Shown: positions 26,401 to 36,455, counted from the first letter of the stretch. The stretch: DNA of 64,000 nt from Cymodocea nodosa (GCA_036874045.1 JAZBRI010000004.1:5270001-5334000), one strand, 5' to 3'. A program made the numbers and translations. The notes: generated from the letters alone by a model not told the origin.

Positions 26401-29400
26401 TCAAAATGGTTTTTGGTGGAGACGATAGATGAAGAGGAACCATGAGCTTGAATTGAGGGTTGCAACTTTTACTAGGAGCTACTTAACTGGTCATCCAAAT
26501 GTGAGGATGACATCGCAAACAAAGGAAGTGGTCAACACTCTCAACGTGACGAGTGATTGTTGGGGCAAGAGAGGTGGGTTCAACAAAAAGATCACAAGGA
26601 GTGGGTTCGATAGAAGAGAGGTGGGTTAGGGATCAATTGCTCTAATACCAAGAAGAGATACGATAAAAACATGATTAGTTCTCATTAAACACACACAAGG
26701 TCCTTAAATACAATGACCAACGAGTAAATGGATCTCCATTTACCTATATACATCTTTAACACACTTAACTCTCACTTAACAGAAACTATTGAATATCTAT
26801 TTTTTCAAGAGAAATGGGTTAGCTAGCCTAGGACATATCTAGATAGGCACCATCTTTGATAGTTATTTTTTTAGCCCAAGTCATTAGTGAAATTGGGCAC
26901 TATGTAGCCTTAATAGTTAGTCTTGTAGCTTAACTCAACTTACTAGGAAGATATGTTGTGCTACTCTATTATGGGAGATTTGGAAGGAGTGAGTGTGCAA
27001 TTAAGATGGGAGCTACCATGAGCAGCTTCAAGAATATTCTTTACAAGACTCGTGATGACATTAAGGAAATTTTTCATAATCCTACATTGCCACCTACTAC
27101 ATCTATGTAGGATTGGAACATCTTAGCCAAATTAAATGTTAAATGTGAACAACTAAGAAGAAGCCCAATCAAATAGTACGCTTGGGAGCTCTCCACCAAG
27201 CTCAATTGAAGTTTAACATAGATAATGCTTTGTCTGCTTCCTTCATAGCTAAATGTGGTGGCATTGTTAGGGATGATCAAGTGAATGCTATTGTGGCATA
27301 CTCTAACTATTACCAAAACCTCTTCTAGTAGTGACTAAACTCAAACCCATTGTGGATGGGATTCAAATGTGTAAGGACTTAGGGATGGATCTAGAAAATG
27401 TCATTAATGAATCCAACTTGAAGTAGGTCATTAGCATGATTTTGAGTAGAGACTGTACTTGTTGGCAAGCTCATTTCTTTTGGGACCAATTACAGTGTCT
27501 GAGGTGACAGGTGAATATAGTGCATCATGTCATTAGGGAAGCCAATGAAAGTACAGATGCCCTAGTAAAAGATGCCTTGATGTATAAATCTAAGAGGATC
27601 TACAAATCACATGTAAAGCTACTTGTCTTGATTGATAATATTGTCACTGTGGAGGTAAACTTTCCTACAAATCTTAGGAGTAGTCATGTGGATGAGTTAG
27701 CTGATGTTTCTGGGGTAAAGCCTAGTCCCTCCTTGTACCTTTTTGATTTACAGGTTCTTGCCTCATGAATAGATTGAGAGTTTTTATCAAAAAAAAAGTT
27801 CCATTTTATTATTTACTTATTTACTCACAAATTAATGTAAAAGCTTTGTAAACTCTGATTTAAGAATAGATAGGAAATTAGCATTACATAAAAAATTCTT
27901 ATTTTTACACCTTATGCATTTAATGTTTAAAGAATGACTGGTTCAAAGGAGACATGCATGTCATACCTTTAAAACGATCATCAGGATAAATGGGAACATC
28001 AAAGTAGATCAAGCCTCTTCTATAGAGACCTTTTACAACATCAGGATCAAAAAGAAAAAAGGAATTTGCTTCTTCCTTGCATACTTTGTCAATGGTTCCC
28101 ATTTCTTCTTCCGTCAATTTCTACAGTTGGAATAAAACACAAATTTCAGACTTAAGTCGAACAGTGATAATTCAATCCATTAACCTAATGACAAAAAATA
28201 AATTGTAATTAAAAGTGGAACTACCTTGAATTCTTCTAATGTAAAATTAACAAGGCAAACCCCCCACCATGGTTCAATTGAAAATTCCACTGGTCGTGTG
28301 GGTAATAACTCCTTTGCAATTGACTTGTTAAGCTTCCACATAATTTTCTAAAACCAAAAAGGGGCATGTTAAACCATAATTAAAACCAAAAAAGTTGCTA
28401 AACAGGCATGTTCCTTTGTGTGCAATGCCACTCCATTATTAAGCCAACCATCACTCTTATAAAGAGATAATACATATTTTCTTGAGTGCACATCTGGAAG
28501 TTGATGAAATTGCAGGTTTACACATACTTCATTGAAATAAGATTTGATTTTCCTGAGAAAAGTGTATAAAGAAATGCCACAGAAATGAAGCCAAAAATTG
28601 ATAGTGCAGTTGATCTTCCATTTTATTATGATGTCTTGAGTATGAATTCAAACAACAAAATTTACCATTCTAAAAATACTGTAGAAGTGGACTTGCAGCA
28701 CTGCCATCACTTACTTCAAGTTACTTCAGCTTGGATGATTAGAGTTCAAGTATGCAAGTAATGAAAATAGTACCTTTGTGTTGAAGAAAGAAGAGGTCAG
28801 GATGTTACCTTTGACTTGCATTTGTTCATGATATCAATAAATTCATTCCGCCCTATTCCAGTTAGTCTTAGTGCATCTGCAGCACTAAAATTGGGAATAC
28901 TGTCGTATGGTTGCTCTGCAAGAAATAGCTGAAATCAGCGTGCAGTATCTTGAGAGAAGAGATATAAACAAGTACCATTGTATGCAACTACATGTTTTCA
29001 ATGTTTGATAAGTAAAAACTAACACGGAAAGGAAGTTGTAATCCATCAACTAGAAAGAAAAGTTCAACTGAAAAAACAAAAAAAAACTACATATGTAAAA
29101 TATGAAAAATGAACTAGACATCATAAACAGTTCTTCCTTATTTGAAGTGATTGAATCCATAAATCCTTATTTGCACCTTTGAACTAAAACCTCTTTGACA
29201 TTAAGCACATTTTAACGTGAGTGCCAAGGCATGAATGGGTCATACCTTAGCTGCTCACCTCACCTTGTCTTGAACTAGCAGTTCTCTTGTTGGATCCATT
29301 TATTTAAACATATATATATATTAAAGTTTTAAATGTTTTCATTGCAAAAAAAACTTAAATATAAATTTTTGATGGAGTACTACTAAAGCATACTTAATTA

Positions 29401-32397
29401 TAGAAGTATGTAATTATGCATATTAATGAAATATACATATAGTATTATTATACATCATATTTTGATGTTATCTTAGACTTATCTATGTATTTGAATATTA
29501 TCTAGGTCATAATTGAACTAAAATTATACATAATTATTATTAAATAGGTATAAATATATATAATATATACATTAAAAAAAGGAAAAAATAATATTTGCAT
29601 GGTGCCTTGGCTCATCACCTCGACACTTTAAAAAGTATGTTAAGCACAGTTTATTTTGCTTGCTATGTAAATGTTCCTAAATGGTGTGTAGTTGCTATTT
29701 GTTAGCATGGCAGATGTAGCAAGAACTATGTATTCTACTACAAGAAGATTTAGCACATCCCCGCTCAAAATTAAAAAGGAATAGCTAAGGCATCAAGGTT
29801 ATTGCAGGGGCAAATTTTGCAGTTTAGCACCATCACTGTGATAACTAAACAATGCTTACCATTCCTCATAACTTCAAAGATCATATCAGAGTAATATCTG
29901 AAAGGGGAGATCCTCATAACACGACAAATATATTCTGCTAGATGGTAAGGAAATAGCTGCAAGGAGATTGCTCAGTATAAGAAAATATAGAGAATTTAAA
30001 AAAATCAAGAATATGCAAACTTGCATGAGTAGGATATCTTTTGCGATTCTTGACCGAAGTTTCTAGTAGACTCAATCTTTTCCATTATAAATAATTTATT
30101 TCCTGTTCAATCATTTTCTCAGAAAAAATGTGTACATTCTGAAGAAGAATTCTGCTTTTATTTGCAGGTTTGGTGGACACAAATGAATAAACAGAAACAT
30201 CAGTTTACATCAGCAATCCTGCTCCACTGGAATATTTATCTTTTGCATAAAGACTTTCTGGATAATAAGTCTTACAAGCAGGTAAAAATGCATTTTTCAT
30301 CTTCAAGAATCTGTGATGAACTTCTACACTAAATAACTAACTCATGACACTGGAAAGCAATGAATAACCCAACTGGGTAAAAAATGTGAAGAAAAGAATT
30401 TGAGCAATCATGTGACAGAGTTCCATTATTAATAGGAGTGAATATCCATATAAACAAAGAAAACTTGAATATGAACAGCAGAAAATATTGTAATTCATAG
30501 GATATCTACAAAAAATAGATAGGTCTTTTTACGCACTGCAAGATTCTTACGCAAATAATGCATCATCTCTTCATAATACTCTCCTTCTTTACGTACTTTC
30601 CGAGCAAAGCAAATATTCCATTGTAACCGTTTTCTAATGCAATATTCAACTATCCTGCAGGGTTGAGAAAGGACTGAAATGAATCCAACATGTACCAATA
30701 TGACATGAAATAAACAATAAAGTCACTATATTCCAATTGCAAGTAGGAATACTGTTTGTAGGCATGACATACAAAGGATAGAACAGTTGGCAAATAAGAA
30801 GATATTAGATGGCAAAACATAGCCATATCTTGTTTTAGAGTGAATTGTGGGAAATCTACTAACTGTATAGAGGGTATTAAACTTCTATATGACTGAGGAA
30901 TCACCTAGACCAGATGGAAAGCCAAGTGCACATATCTCTTAAACGTGCAACATAAATAGCTGTAAAACAATAAAAGTAATACAAATCTATGATCCCATTG
31001 CACAATGAGCAACTATCCTGATGCACCAAGGTTCTCACTTTTTTAAATTAATAGGTGTTCTATTTTAAAGGTTTTGGAATAATTGGTGGATACAAGTTTT
31101 CTTTCACATAATTTGATGCCTGTTGACCCTCACAAATATCACAATGATAAAGGCAAGAGGACCCTACAGAATAAAATAAATAATAGATGAAGATCCATGT
31201 AGATTTCAATTAATGATATCTCTGTGTACAAAGACAAAAATTGGGACACCAGGGTGATTCCCTCCAAACGACATGTAACTTTGGATTTACCATGATATTT
31301 AACACTTAGCAATTAAGTGCTACAATGGATTTAACACGTGCAGACTTAAATTAAGTCTAAAATGGCTTGACTGGGCCTAACTTAACAGTTATTTAATTAA
31401 TACGTCCAACACATTGAATAAGGGAGTCCAGTGCAGTAGAAGTCAGCATCTATGTGTAAGTTGAGCGCTGAACTCTTTGGAGGTATGGCTGTTCCTCAAA
31501 CTGCAATTAATGAATAGACCATTGTCACTGTTTCGATTTTCTTAACAATATCTCGTAGGATGCGGAAGATACTGTCTCTGATTGGATAATCATTGGAATA
31601 CCAATGGCATGACCACATCCATCCTTTTCAACATCCAACAATGTACTCCCCTAACTCTACTCCACCCCCAACGCACTTGTTGTGACATCATTTTTCAACT
31701 GTTTGGAGAAAATTCTATCCACCAAATAATTGCCCCTTTTTGAGCAGGGTTAGTAGTTTGTGAAAAATGTAGGACGACTCATAATGACAAACCTCATTTG
31801 AACTTTTTTGTTTTGGATAAGTATCCCTCCAATTCAAGATTTTCCACTTTAATTCTACACTTTCAATAAACAATTTGATTCGCAATTACCTAATCGTCTA
31901 TTATGCAGCGTGCTATGCTCCTCTTAATAGTTTTAGTTGTCGGAATTAGTTGTAGTCCATAGTTGAATTCTTGGTGTTCGTGTCACTGTAGCAATAAACG
32001 GTGGTGTTATAGACATAGGGGAATAGCTCATTTGAGCTACAGGTGTGATTCTTCTTGAAAACTTGAGTTTTCTTCTCTCACGTTGGTTCAACGCAGGGAA
32101 GAATCATCCTGGGAAGATTGACAGCCGGTCCGCCGCCAAAAGTCTTCGACGATTGTAGCTGTGACCAGCAACGAACCATCAGGCTACGGTTCACCGGCTG
32201 ATTTAGTTTGTATCACAGAGAAAGTACAACTAGATCCCAAACAACAAAATATGCTGGGAAAAAGACTACCTCCTATGCCATTCATCCTTGGTCGACAACG
32301 TTGCTTGTAACCTCTTCGGGAGGTTCTCCCATGGGCACTCCTCCTTGATTGATTTCAAGATGAGTTGCTCCTCTACGGTCCCCGGCGAGTGCTGCAT
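11448..32397 (-). CDS. FAM91A1: FAM91A1-like vesicle-tethering adaptor protein, complete, ten exons, 986 aa
   Basis: Exons in transcript order: 32270-32397, 30537-30654, 29860-29956, 28809-28915, 28225-28347, 27967-28120, 19830-19890, 19151-19512, 15494-17048, 11448-11703. They total 2961 nt, are in frame throughout and end at TGA. Landmarks are [12 protein letters not shown] near residue 20, [17 protein letters not shown] about 85-105, [17 protein letters not shown] about 130-147, [13 protein letters not shown] about 264-276, [19 protein letters not shown] spanning exons 8/9, and [11 protein letters not shown] and [14 protein letters not shown] near the end. These match the N- and C-terminal FAM91 domains. 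Animal FAM91A1 binds TBC1D23 and WDR11 at the trans-Golgi to capture endosome-derived vesicles; a similar plant role is inference. Exon 9 is unusually large (1555 nt). Intron 6 (19891-27966) carries the nested retrotransposons. Length agrees with plant homologues of about 1000 residues as I recall them. Confidence 0.93.
11822..12053. mobile_element. Small MITE with TIRs, in FAM91 intron 9
   Basis: Imperfect terminal inverted repeats: GCTGTGTTTGGAAAT at the left, and ATTTCCAAATACAAC at the right (reverse complement GTTGTATTTGGAAAT). They enclose about 230 bp of AT-rich sequence with no coding potential, although a chance open frame runs through it on the plus strand. Size and TIR style suit a non-autonomous hAT- or Harbinger-like element. 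I could not define a clear target duplication. Confidence 0.6.
12054..12700. other. FAM91 intron 9, unassigned part
   Basis: AT-rich intron sequence between the MITE and the copia relic. I see no coding or repeat structure that I can name. The right end may be more of the same decayed copia pol. Confidence 0.4.
12700..14563 (-). mobile_element. Decayed Ty1/copia retrotransposon, 5' part (LTR, gag, start of pol)
   Basis: A probable 5' LTR runs from TGTGAGAATATT at 14563 to about 14419 (TATA-like stretch near 14480) and is followed by a poor tRNA-Met-type primer site. Minus-strand fragments in order: gag ([15 protein letters not shown] near 13900; [19 protein letters not shown] near 13600), the region before the pre-integrase domain ([14 protein letters not shown] near 13090), and pre-integrase/integrase start ([16 protein letters not shown] near 12900; [15 protein letters not shown] near 12740). 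Many in-frame stops. No RT or 3' LTR was seen, so the element is truncated. It sits in the same orientation as the host gene, in intron 9. Confidence 0.8.
13243..13314. repeat. 36-bp tandem duplication
   Basis: Two adjacent 36-bp units (13243-13278 and 13279-13314), beginning GTGCAACCACAATGCTCACA, differ at one position. They lie inside the decayed copia element. Near-identity beside heavily decayed coding sequence suggests a recent local duplication. Confidence 0.9.
14564..15493. other. FAM91 intron 9, exon-9-proximal part
   Basis: AT-rich sequence between the copia LTR and exon 9. I see no gene or named repeat in it. The donor of exon 9 is the GTACTC directly after LSFDGNIL(R), at 15493. 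Confidence 0.5.
17160..17640 (-). mobile_element. RTE-type LINE relic, reverse transcriptase N-terminal part
   Basis: Minus-strand broken frames read [20 protein letters not shown] near 17610-17550, then VIEQRLSR, then a decayed VFIDLEKAYDR-like segment near 17400-17380. These are the conserved opening blocks of RTE-clade reverse transcriptase. Several stops and shifts are present. It lies in FAM91 intron 8 (17049-19150). Confidence 0.7.
17659..17681. repeat. (AT)n microsatellite
   Basis: An uninterrupted AT dinucleotide run of about eleven units in FAM91 intron 8, adjacent to the RTE relic. Confidence 0.85.
18545..18875. repeat. Dispersed repeat, CAAGGCATG family, second copy
   Basis: Begins near ATTAAGGCATC and ends near GATGCCTTGATAA, which are inverted relative to each other. 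It contains CACCTAG motifs near both ends. It shares order and wording with 48641-48945 (AAGAAGG.TAGG start, GAGCATATCCATC or AATATATCCATC interior). Likely a small DNA element of the same family as 10588-11222. Confidence 0.4.
20171..20183. repeat. Left target-site duplication of the LINE
   Basis: GTTCCATTTTATT, identical to 27798-27810 on the other side of the LINE poly(A). It can be extended by two ambiguous A residues. Confidence 0.9.
20184..20494 (-). mobile_element. Inverted 5' segment of the LINE
   Basis: Reads on the minus strand, starting near 20495, through [17 protein letters not shown], then [27 protein letters not shown] and [10 protein letters not shown], ending at 20184 against the target duplication. 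In an uninverted LINE this precedes the [10 protein letters not shown] block that here starts on the plus strand at about 20495. A few residues between LAPLL and the forward block are missing, as often seen at twin-priming junctions. Confidence 0.85.
22064..22195 (-). repeat. 3' LTR of the intron-6 copia element
   Basis: 132 bp starting TGTTAAGTGAGAGTTAAGTG at 22195 on the minus strand, directly after the polypurine tract. It ends at 22064 against GAAAC. Confidence 0.9.
22196..22207 (-). other. Polypurine tract of the copia element
   Basis: Minus strand CTTGAAGGGGAG immediately before the 3' LTR, the usual priming site for plus-strand DNA synthesis in copia elements. Confidence 0.85.
22560..23640 (-). 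pseudogene. copia reverse transcriptase / RNase H relic
   Basis: N-terminal RT pieces at about 23640-23330 read [38 protein letters not shown] and [19 protein letters not shown]. An open stretch from about 23300 to 22794 holds the catalytic AVYVDD motif, then [20 protein letters not shown] and KTPMDPNPP. Decayed RNase H follows to about 22560. Stops and shifts between blocks show inactivity. Confidence 0.85.
24256..25400 (-). pseudogene. copia integrase relic
   Basis: Minus-strand pieces include [20 protein letters not shown] and a pre-integrase [16 protein letters not shown] near 24960-24910 with the expected His/Cys spacing. Further on come VHCDVWGS-like remnants near 24800 and the integrase core end ([34 protein letters not shown] at about 24470-24300). 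Several frameshifts and stops. Confidence 0.75.
25780..26465 (-). pseudogene. copia gag relic
   Basis: Starts at 26465 after the primer site and reads [18 protein letters not shown] (UBN2-type gag start). A stop interrupts it near 26202, and it resumes with [20 protein letters not shown] and [18 protein letters not shown] to about 25842. The capsid-like fold is typical of copia gag. A decayed zinc-knuckle spacer follows (HSFEKC near 25600). It has stops and is not functional. Confidence 0.8.
26639..26650 (-). other. Primer-binding site of the copia element
   Basis: Minus strand TGGTATTAGAGC, one change from TGGTATCAGAGC, the site complementary to the 3' end of plant initiator tRNA-Met used by most copia elements. 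It abuts the 5' LTR. Confidence 0.85.
26651..26781 (-). repeat. 5' LTR of the intron-6 copia element
   Basis: 131 bp starting TGTTAAGTGAGAGTTAAGTG on the minus strand at 26781. It aligns along its length with 22064-22195. Its inner end abuts the primer-binding site. Confidence 0.9.
27798..27810. repeat. Right target-site duplication of the LINE
   Basis: GTTCCATTTTATT directly follows the A-run that ends the LINE, matching 20171-20183 exactly. Confidence 0.9.
29226..29625. repeat. Dispersed repeat, CAAGGCATG family, third copy
   Basis: Starts with GTGCCAAGGCATGAATGGG and ends near GGTGCCTTGGCTCATCACC. The ends are roughly inverted, around a very AT-rich core with TATATA runs. It lies in FAM91 intron 3 (28916-29859). 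Confidence 0.35.
30655..32269 (-). other. FAM91 intron 1
   Basis: About 1.6 kb between the first exon, ending ..WHR(R), and the exon starting [13 protein letters not shown] see no transposon domain or repeat in it. The introns at 29957-30536 and 28348-28808 are likewise plain. Confidence 0.55.
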
Positions 32398-33640
32398 CCT
32401 GCCAACGTCCTGGTGTGCTACACCTACCGCCCTGGAGACGACCAGGTGAATCGAAAGGATAAAGGTCAGGTGAGCAAATACCTCACCTGATACCTACGAT
32501 TCCGATCTGGGATCTCAGGGGCAGACCAGGATACTTTTGGAAGATGAGATCTGAGAAATTGGGAATTTCCTCTCCTAGATGACCAAGTCGTGTACTGCTG
32601 ATGGCGTGGGGTTCATGTGCTGAGCTGATCCGTCACTTGCAGCGTCGGGGAGGGAGAAAGAGGAGGTAACGCTTGCAAGTTGCAACCGGTGGACATTTTT
32701 CGTTTTATGCCCCTCAAGTTTTCAAATTTGCTTCCATGAACAGAGGAGGGGTAGTTGAAATATTGTGCATTATAAAATAAGATTATGATCTCTTTACATG
32801 AAATAAAGTATTAAAATTATAATAATTATACATTATTTTAGATTTTTTTGGCCCCCTCGCATGGAAAATCGTAGTTTCTAGAAATATTTGATCAAATCTA
32901 TGTTTTTTAAGAAAGTTGGTTGTAGAGGTTTTTGATTAGAAGTCGTTGATAAGTACATCAAGGAAAGCAAAATAATAGTTAAATAATGAAAGATAAGTAG
33001 AGAATGTGGTTTCCACTGAAAGAAATAACCACCTTTGCTAGATCACATTTTTAGCTTTGAAAATTAATTTTCAAACGTGGTTTTCATGCACAATCAAACA
33101 TCCTAATTTTTTAAATCCACGAATTTGAAAAAAATTGTAATTTAAAGACATGTCATAGGTCAAACAAATTCTAAAATGTACTTTGATGATATTGTAAAAG
33201 TAGTAGATCATTTTGTCGTTGTCAGATAGTTTTAATTTTTATCGGCATTGCATTTCTTTTTTATTCTTTTAACATTTCTACGTATTATAATAGATTTTTA
33301 CATATCACTCTAGTTGCACGTCATGTTTCTCATGTTGTTTCTATTATAAATCTGCTTCAACATCTCGTTGCACCCACTCATCATCATATGGAACGTATCG
33401 AGCAAGCTATATGTTTTTATTTTAAATAAAATTCATTTAAAGGACAAGCAGGTCCTTGTGTATTCCGGAGATGCCGTGGTTCCATCTGGATCCATTCATA
33501 ACTCGTTCTTTATTTAGTACAAAATTTTACATGATATTTCTTTTTCATGTTGAATACATTTTTTTATATATTATTGTGTACGTGAATATATAATTCTTTC
33601 ACATATTATATCAACTACTATTTTTTATGCTTAAATTAGC
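32398..33640. other. FAM91 5' flank and intergenic sequence
   Basis: 32398-32700 is GC-rich compared with the surroundings and should contain the FAM91 leader and core promoter (minus strand). From 32760 the sequence becomes AT-rich and probably includes decayed transposon ends (AATCAAACATCCTAATTT-like text near 33100). No gene is visible. Confidence 0.4.
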
Positions 33641-33649
33641 AAAACAATG

Positions 33650-34960
33650 TACATTATCTTATTCAACATTGTTAACAAATTTTTCATTCAATACAACATT
33701 TTCTTCGCCTAATTCATCTACTAAATCTTGTAGTAAGTATTTTCGATTTACTCTTCTAATGAAATTATAGACAAAAAAACATATTAAAATAATTTTAACT
33801 TGTGTTTCAAATAGATATAGCATGTAATCTCGTAAAATTGCAAATTAATGTTTGATTACTCCAAATGTACGTTCTATAACATTTCTCAATTGAAAATGTC
33901 TATAATTGAAATTCTCTACCGCATTACTTGGAACTCGATTCTGATCATATTCTGATAGATGATATCGTATACCTCGAAATAGAGAAATAAATTTCAAATA
34001 ATTTGGAAATACTGCATTTACTAAATAATATTTATTTGCACAATATACATAACATTTAGCATTTTCTATTATTTACATTTATGTAAACAAATAATGTGAA
34101 TGAAAGTAATGTCATACTAGGTATTATTTCAAGTTCATGTGGTTGAGAAGTCACATCTTATAATATCTTTGCATCTACAGCTGATCATTCTCAACCAACA
34201 ATTACATACATGATTTCCATGTTAAAATTATAAGCTGCTAATACATTTTGTGTTAATTCTACTTTCCTATTTTTATATTTAGTAGTTTCTTGTCCATAAA
34301 TTGTGGTATTGACATATGCACCATCTATAGCATTAATTTAATCCTATATTGAGAACATGTAAAAAATGTATTGTCAAACATCTATACAAAATACATTCAA
34401 TGAAATAGAAGAACAACATAATATAATTCACATTTTACATTAAAATATAGGTAGACATTTAGATCATTACGAATTCTGCTTGGTGTTGATGATGAAGGTT
34501 TTATTATAAGTATATCATGTAATTTTATTATAGCATTGATAACTTCATTGAAATATATGCTAATTGTCCAAGCAGATCTCCCAAAATGCTTAGTAGTTAC
34601 TCCATATTGTTAGTTTTGACCAATTGTACTAATAAAAATTGCTAATTTCTATTCTACACTTATACCTCGGCTATCTTATATAACTCTTTTAAGCAACCCA
34701 CAAAATTCCATAAAAATAGTTTGACTCATGCGATATATTTTTTGATAGTTATATGATTGGTGAGGTATTGATGAATCTAATAATGTCCTAGTATATCGTT
34801 CTCTCTCTCTATTATATATTCATTCAATAGAATTTCTTCTAATATGTGTAATATTATGTGCAATATTATGTGCAACTACTCTACACACTTGAGTAATTAT
34901 GTTGTATATCTACCTTCGTCTTCACCTATCTAATCGTCATTGAGAACTTTCATCGTAGTT
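33650..34960 (-). pseudogene. PIF/Harbinger transposase relic
   Basis: Minus-strand order matches HARBI1-type transposases: SYNYQKIYRMSQTIFMEFC near 34760-34700, a decayed SRGISVE..LAIFISTIGQN helix block, HFGRSAWTISIYFNEVINAI near 34590-34530, AIDGAYVNTTIYGQE (first catalytic Asp, family DGTH) near 34320, NRKVELTQNVLAAYNF near 34250, then YYLVNAVFPNYLKFISLFRG near 34000 and QLRNVIERTFGVIK near 33880. It ends N-V-E-stop near 33655. Several in-frame stops make it inactive. It is the first of a two-gene Harbinger set. Confidence 0.85.
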
Positions 34961-35282
34961 GTTCATGTAGAGAAAAACTATATGTAAAAGAACAAATATG
35001 TCAAATATATCAAAAATAAACCAAATGAAAGTATCTAAAAATAAAAGTAAAGTGCACAATCAATCAAAGAAGTCAATAAAGCAAAGAGGGTAAATACTCA
35101 ATAATAACAATAATGTTTGAATATGATAATAAAATGTTCTTTCAATAACAACATAGCTTGCATAGCATCACAATAACAACAATAAAGTCTAACTACAAAT
35201 TATTACAACATCACAATAAAATGTTCAAACAAATATGCATATAACAGATAGTAGTTCACATTCTGTCAATATAATGTCTTAA

Positions 35283-36130
35283 TCACATAACTCGTATAGC
35301 GTTAGAGGGTAACCCTAAAAAAATAGTTTTTTTCACATAGTGTTCTAGCAATTCCAAGCTTAATATTTTCTCTGCATCTGTAAGACCCTCAATATCAAGG
35401 ATTTGGGGAATAACTTCATCTATTTCTTTTCTGAGTTTTGATTTCTTTTCCTTCTCATCATTTTCTGCCATCCTCGCCATACTTTTACTTAGTTCATTTA
35501 TTGATATAGCAATTGATTAAGATGATTCAACATGTGGTTGAGTTCTTTTACTACCAACATTTTCACCTGTATAAAGGCTTGGCGTATGTTCATCCTCTTT
35601 ATTATCAAGAAATATTAGAGGAACTTGAGTATTGAATACAGGGAAGGTGTCCATAGGTTCTTGGGGTTGCACATATTGTGACTCTAAAATCTTGGGAAAC
35701 TTGACTATCACTCTAGTTGTCATATTTCCATCAAACACTGTATATAGATCATTATATATTGTATATGACTTTCCCTAACATGTTTTACATTATAAATGTT
35801 GCTATAAGAAATAAATGAAAGAAATTACTTAATATATAAAAGTTCAAAGAAATAAATGAATACCATCAAATAAAATAACATGTCTGCACAAATTCATCCC
35901 AAATTTCTTTGGGAATGCCATTATGTTCATGGATGTAGTCCCACTCATCCATTTTATTTGAAAATTTTTGTATAATTTTTATACATTGTTCTTCATGTTT
36001 TCATTCTACTTTATATATATATTTTCTTAACATTGACATTAGTTTTATCATTGTATTTAACAATCAATTTTTGCCATGTCTCAACTCTGATCTTTCCATC
36101 ATGTGCTTTGGCATTTCATTCTCTTATTTC
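35283..36130 (-). pseudogene. PIF/Harbinger accessory (Myb/SANT-like) ORF relic
   Basis: Minus-strand fragments include KMDEWDYIHEHNGIPKEIWD near 35950-35890, an open piece MFDGNMTTRVIVKFPKILES (35738 down) and a C-terminal helix-rich piece KLRKEIDEVIPQILDIEGLT (35480 to 35283). This layout suits the Myb/SANT-like partner protein that plant Harbinger elements carry beside the transposase. I infer the assignment from position and general character, since the SANT tryptophans are not all visible. Confidence 0.55.
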
Positions 36131-36392
36131 TGATGTTAAGATACTTAAAAAAATTTCATATTATCTAATACTTTAGTTCACATATTTATTTCTCTCAGAA
36201 GTCATATTCCTATATTATGTTTATTAACAAAGCTAGAAATTACAAAATAAAATTTTTATTTCAAGTAGAATTTAATAGAAAAAATAGGTCACTACATTAA
36301 AGAGCACTAAGATGTAGTTGTGAATGCAAAATAAATGTAAAAGAGCAAGAAACTAGGAAAAATTTGCAACATTCAAGCACAAATATTAGAAA

Positions 36393-36455
36393 AGATAATT
36401 TGTGATATCTAAGAGATAATTTGTAATCCAAGAGATAATTTGTAATTCAGAAGAT
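36393..36455. repeat. About 20-bp tandem repeat, three units
   Basis: Three near-copies of GATAATTTGTRATYCAAGA follow each other with small length differences, inside the AT-rich intergenic or Harbinger-derived sequence. Confidence 0.75.

Larger units (their letters stand above)
22064..26781 (-). mobile_element. Ty1/copia LTR retrotransposon with short LTRs, inserted in the LINE
   Basis: Complete structure of 4718 bp: LTRs at 26651-26781 and 22064-22195, primer-binding site next to the first, polypurine tract next to the second, and a 5-bp target duplication GAAAC (22059-22063 and 26782-26786). Removing it rejoins the LINE frame [11 protein letters not shown] exactly. Domain order on the minus strand is gag, integrase, reverse transcriptase, RNase H, as in copia. 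All coding parts carry stops or shifts, so it is defective. By eye the two LTRs differ at roughly 15-18 of about 131 positions, which points to an old insertion. Confidence 0.93.
20184..27797 (+). mobile_element. L1-type LINE, 5'-truncated and 5'-inverted, interrupted by a copia element
   Basis: Flanked by a perfect 13-bp target-site duplication GTTCCATTTTATT at 20171-20183 and 27798-27810, with a short poly(A) ending at 27797. Forward body: 20495-22063 and 26787-27789, carrying RT ([31 protein letters not shown] near 20600; [14 protein letters not shown] near 20900), the zf-RVT cysteine region ([14 protein letters not shown], resuming TIEYLFFQ past the copia element) and a C-terminal RNase H-like part ([16 protein letters not shown] near 27520). 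The first RT part (20184 to about 20490) is inverted, reading on the minus strand as [20 protein letters not shown]. That layout is the signature of twin priming. Many stops show it is inactive. It lies antisense to FAM91, in intron 6. Confidence 0.9.
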
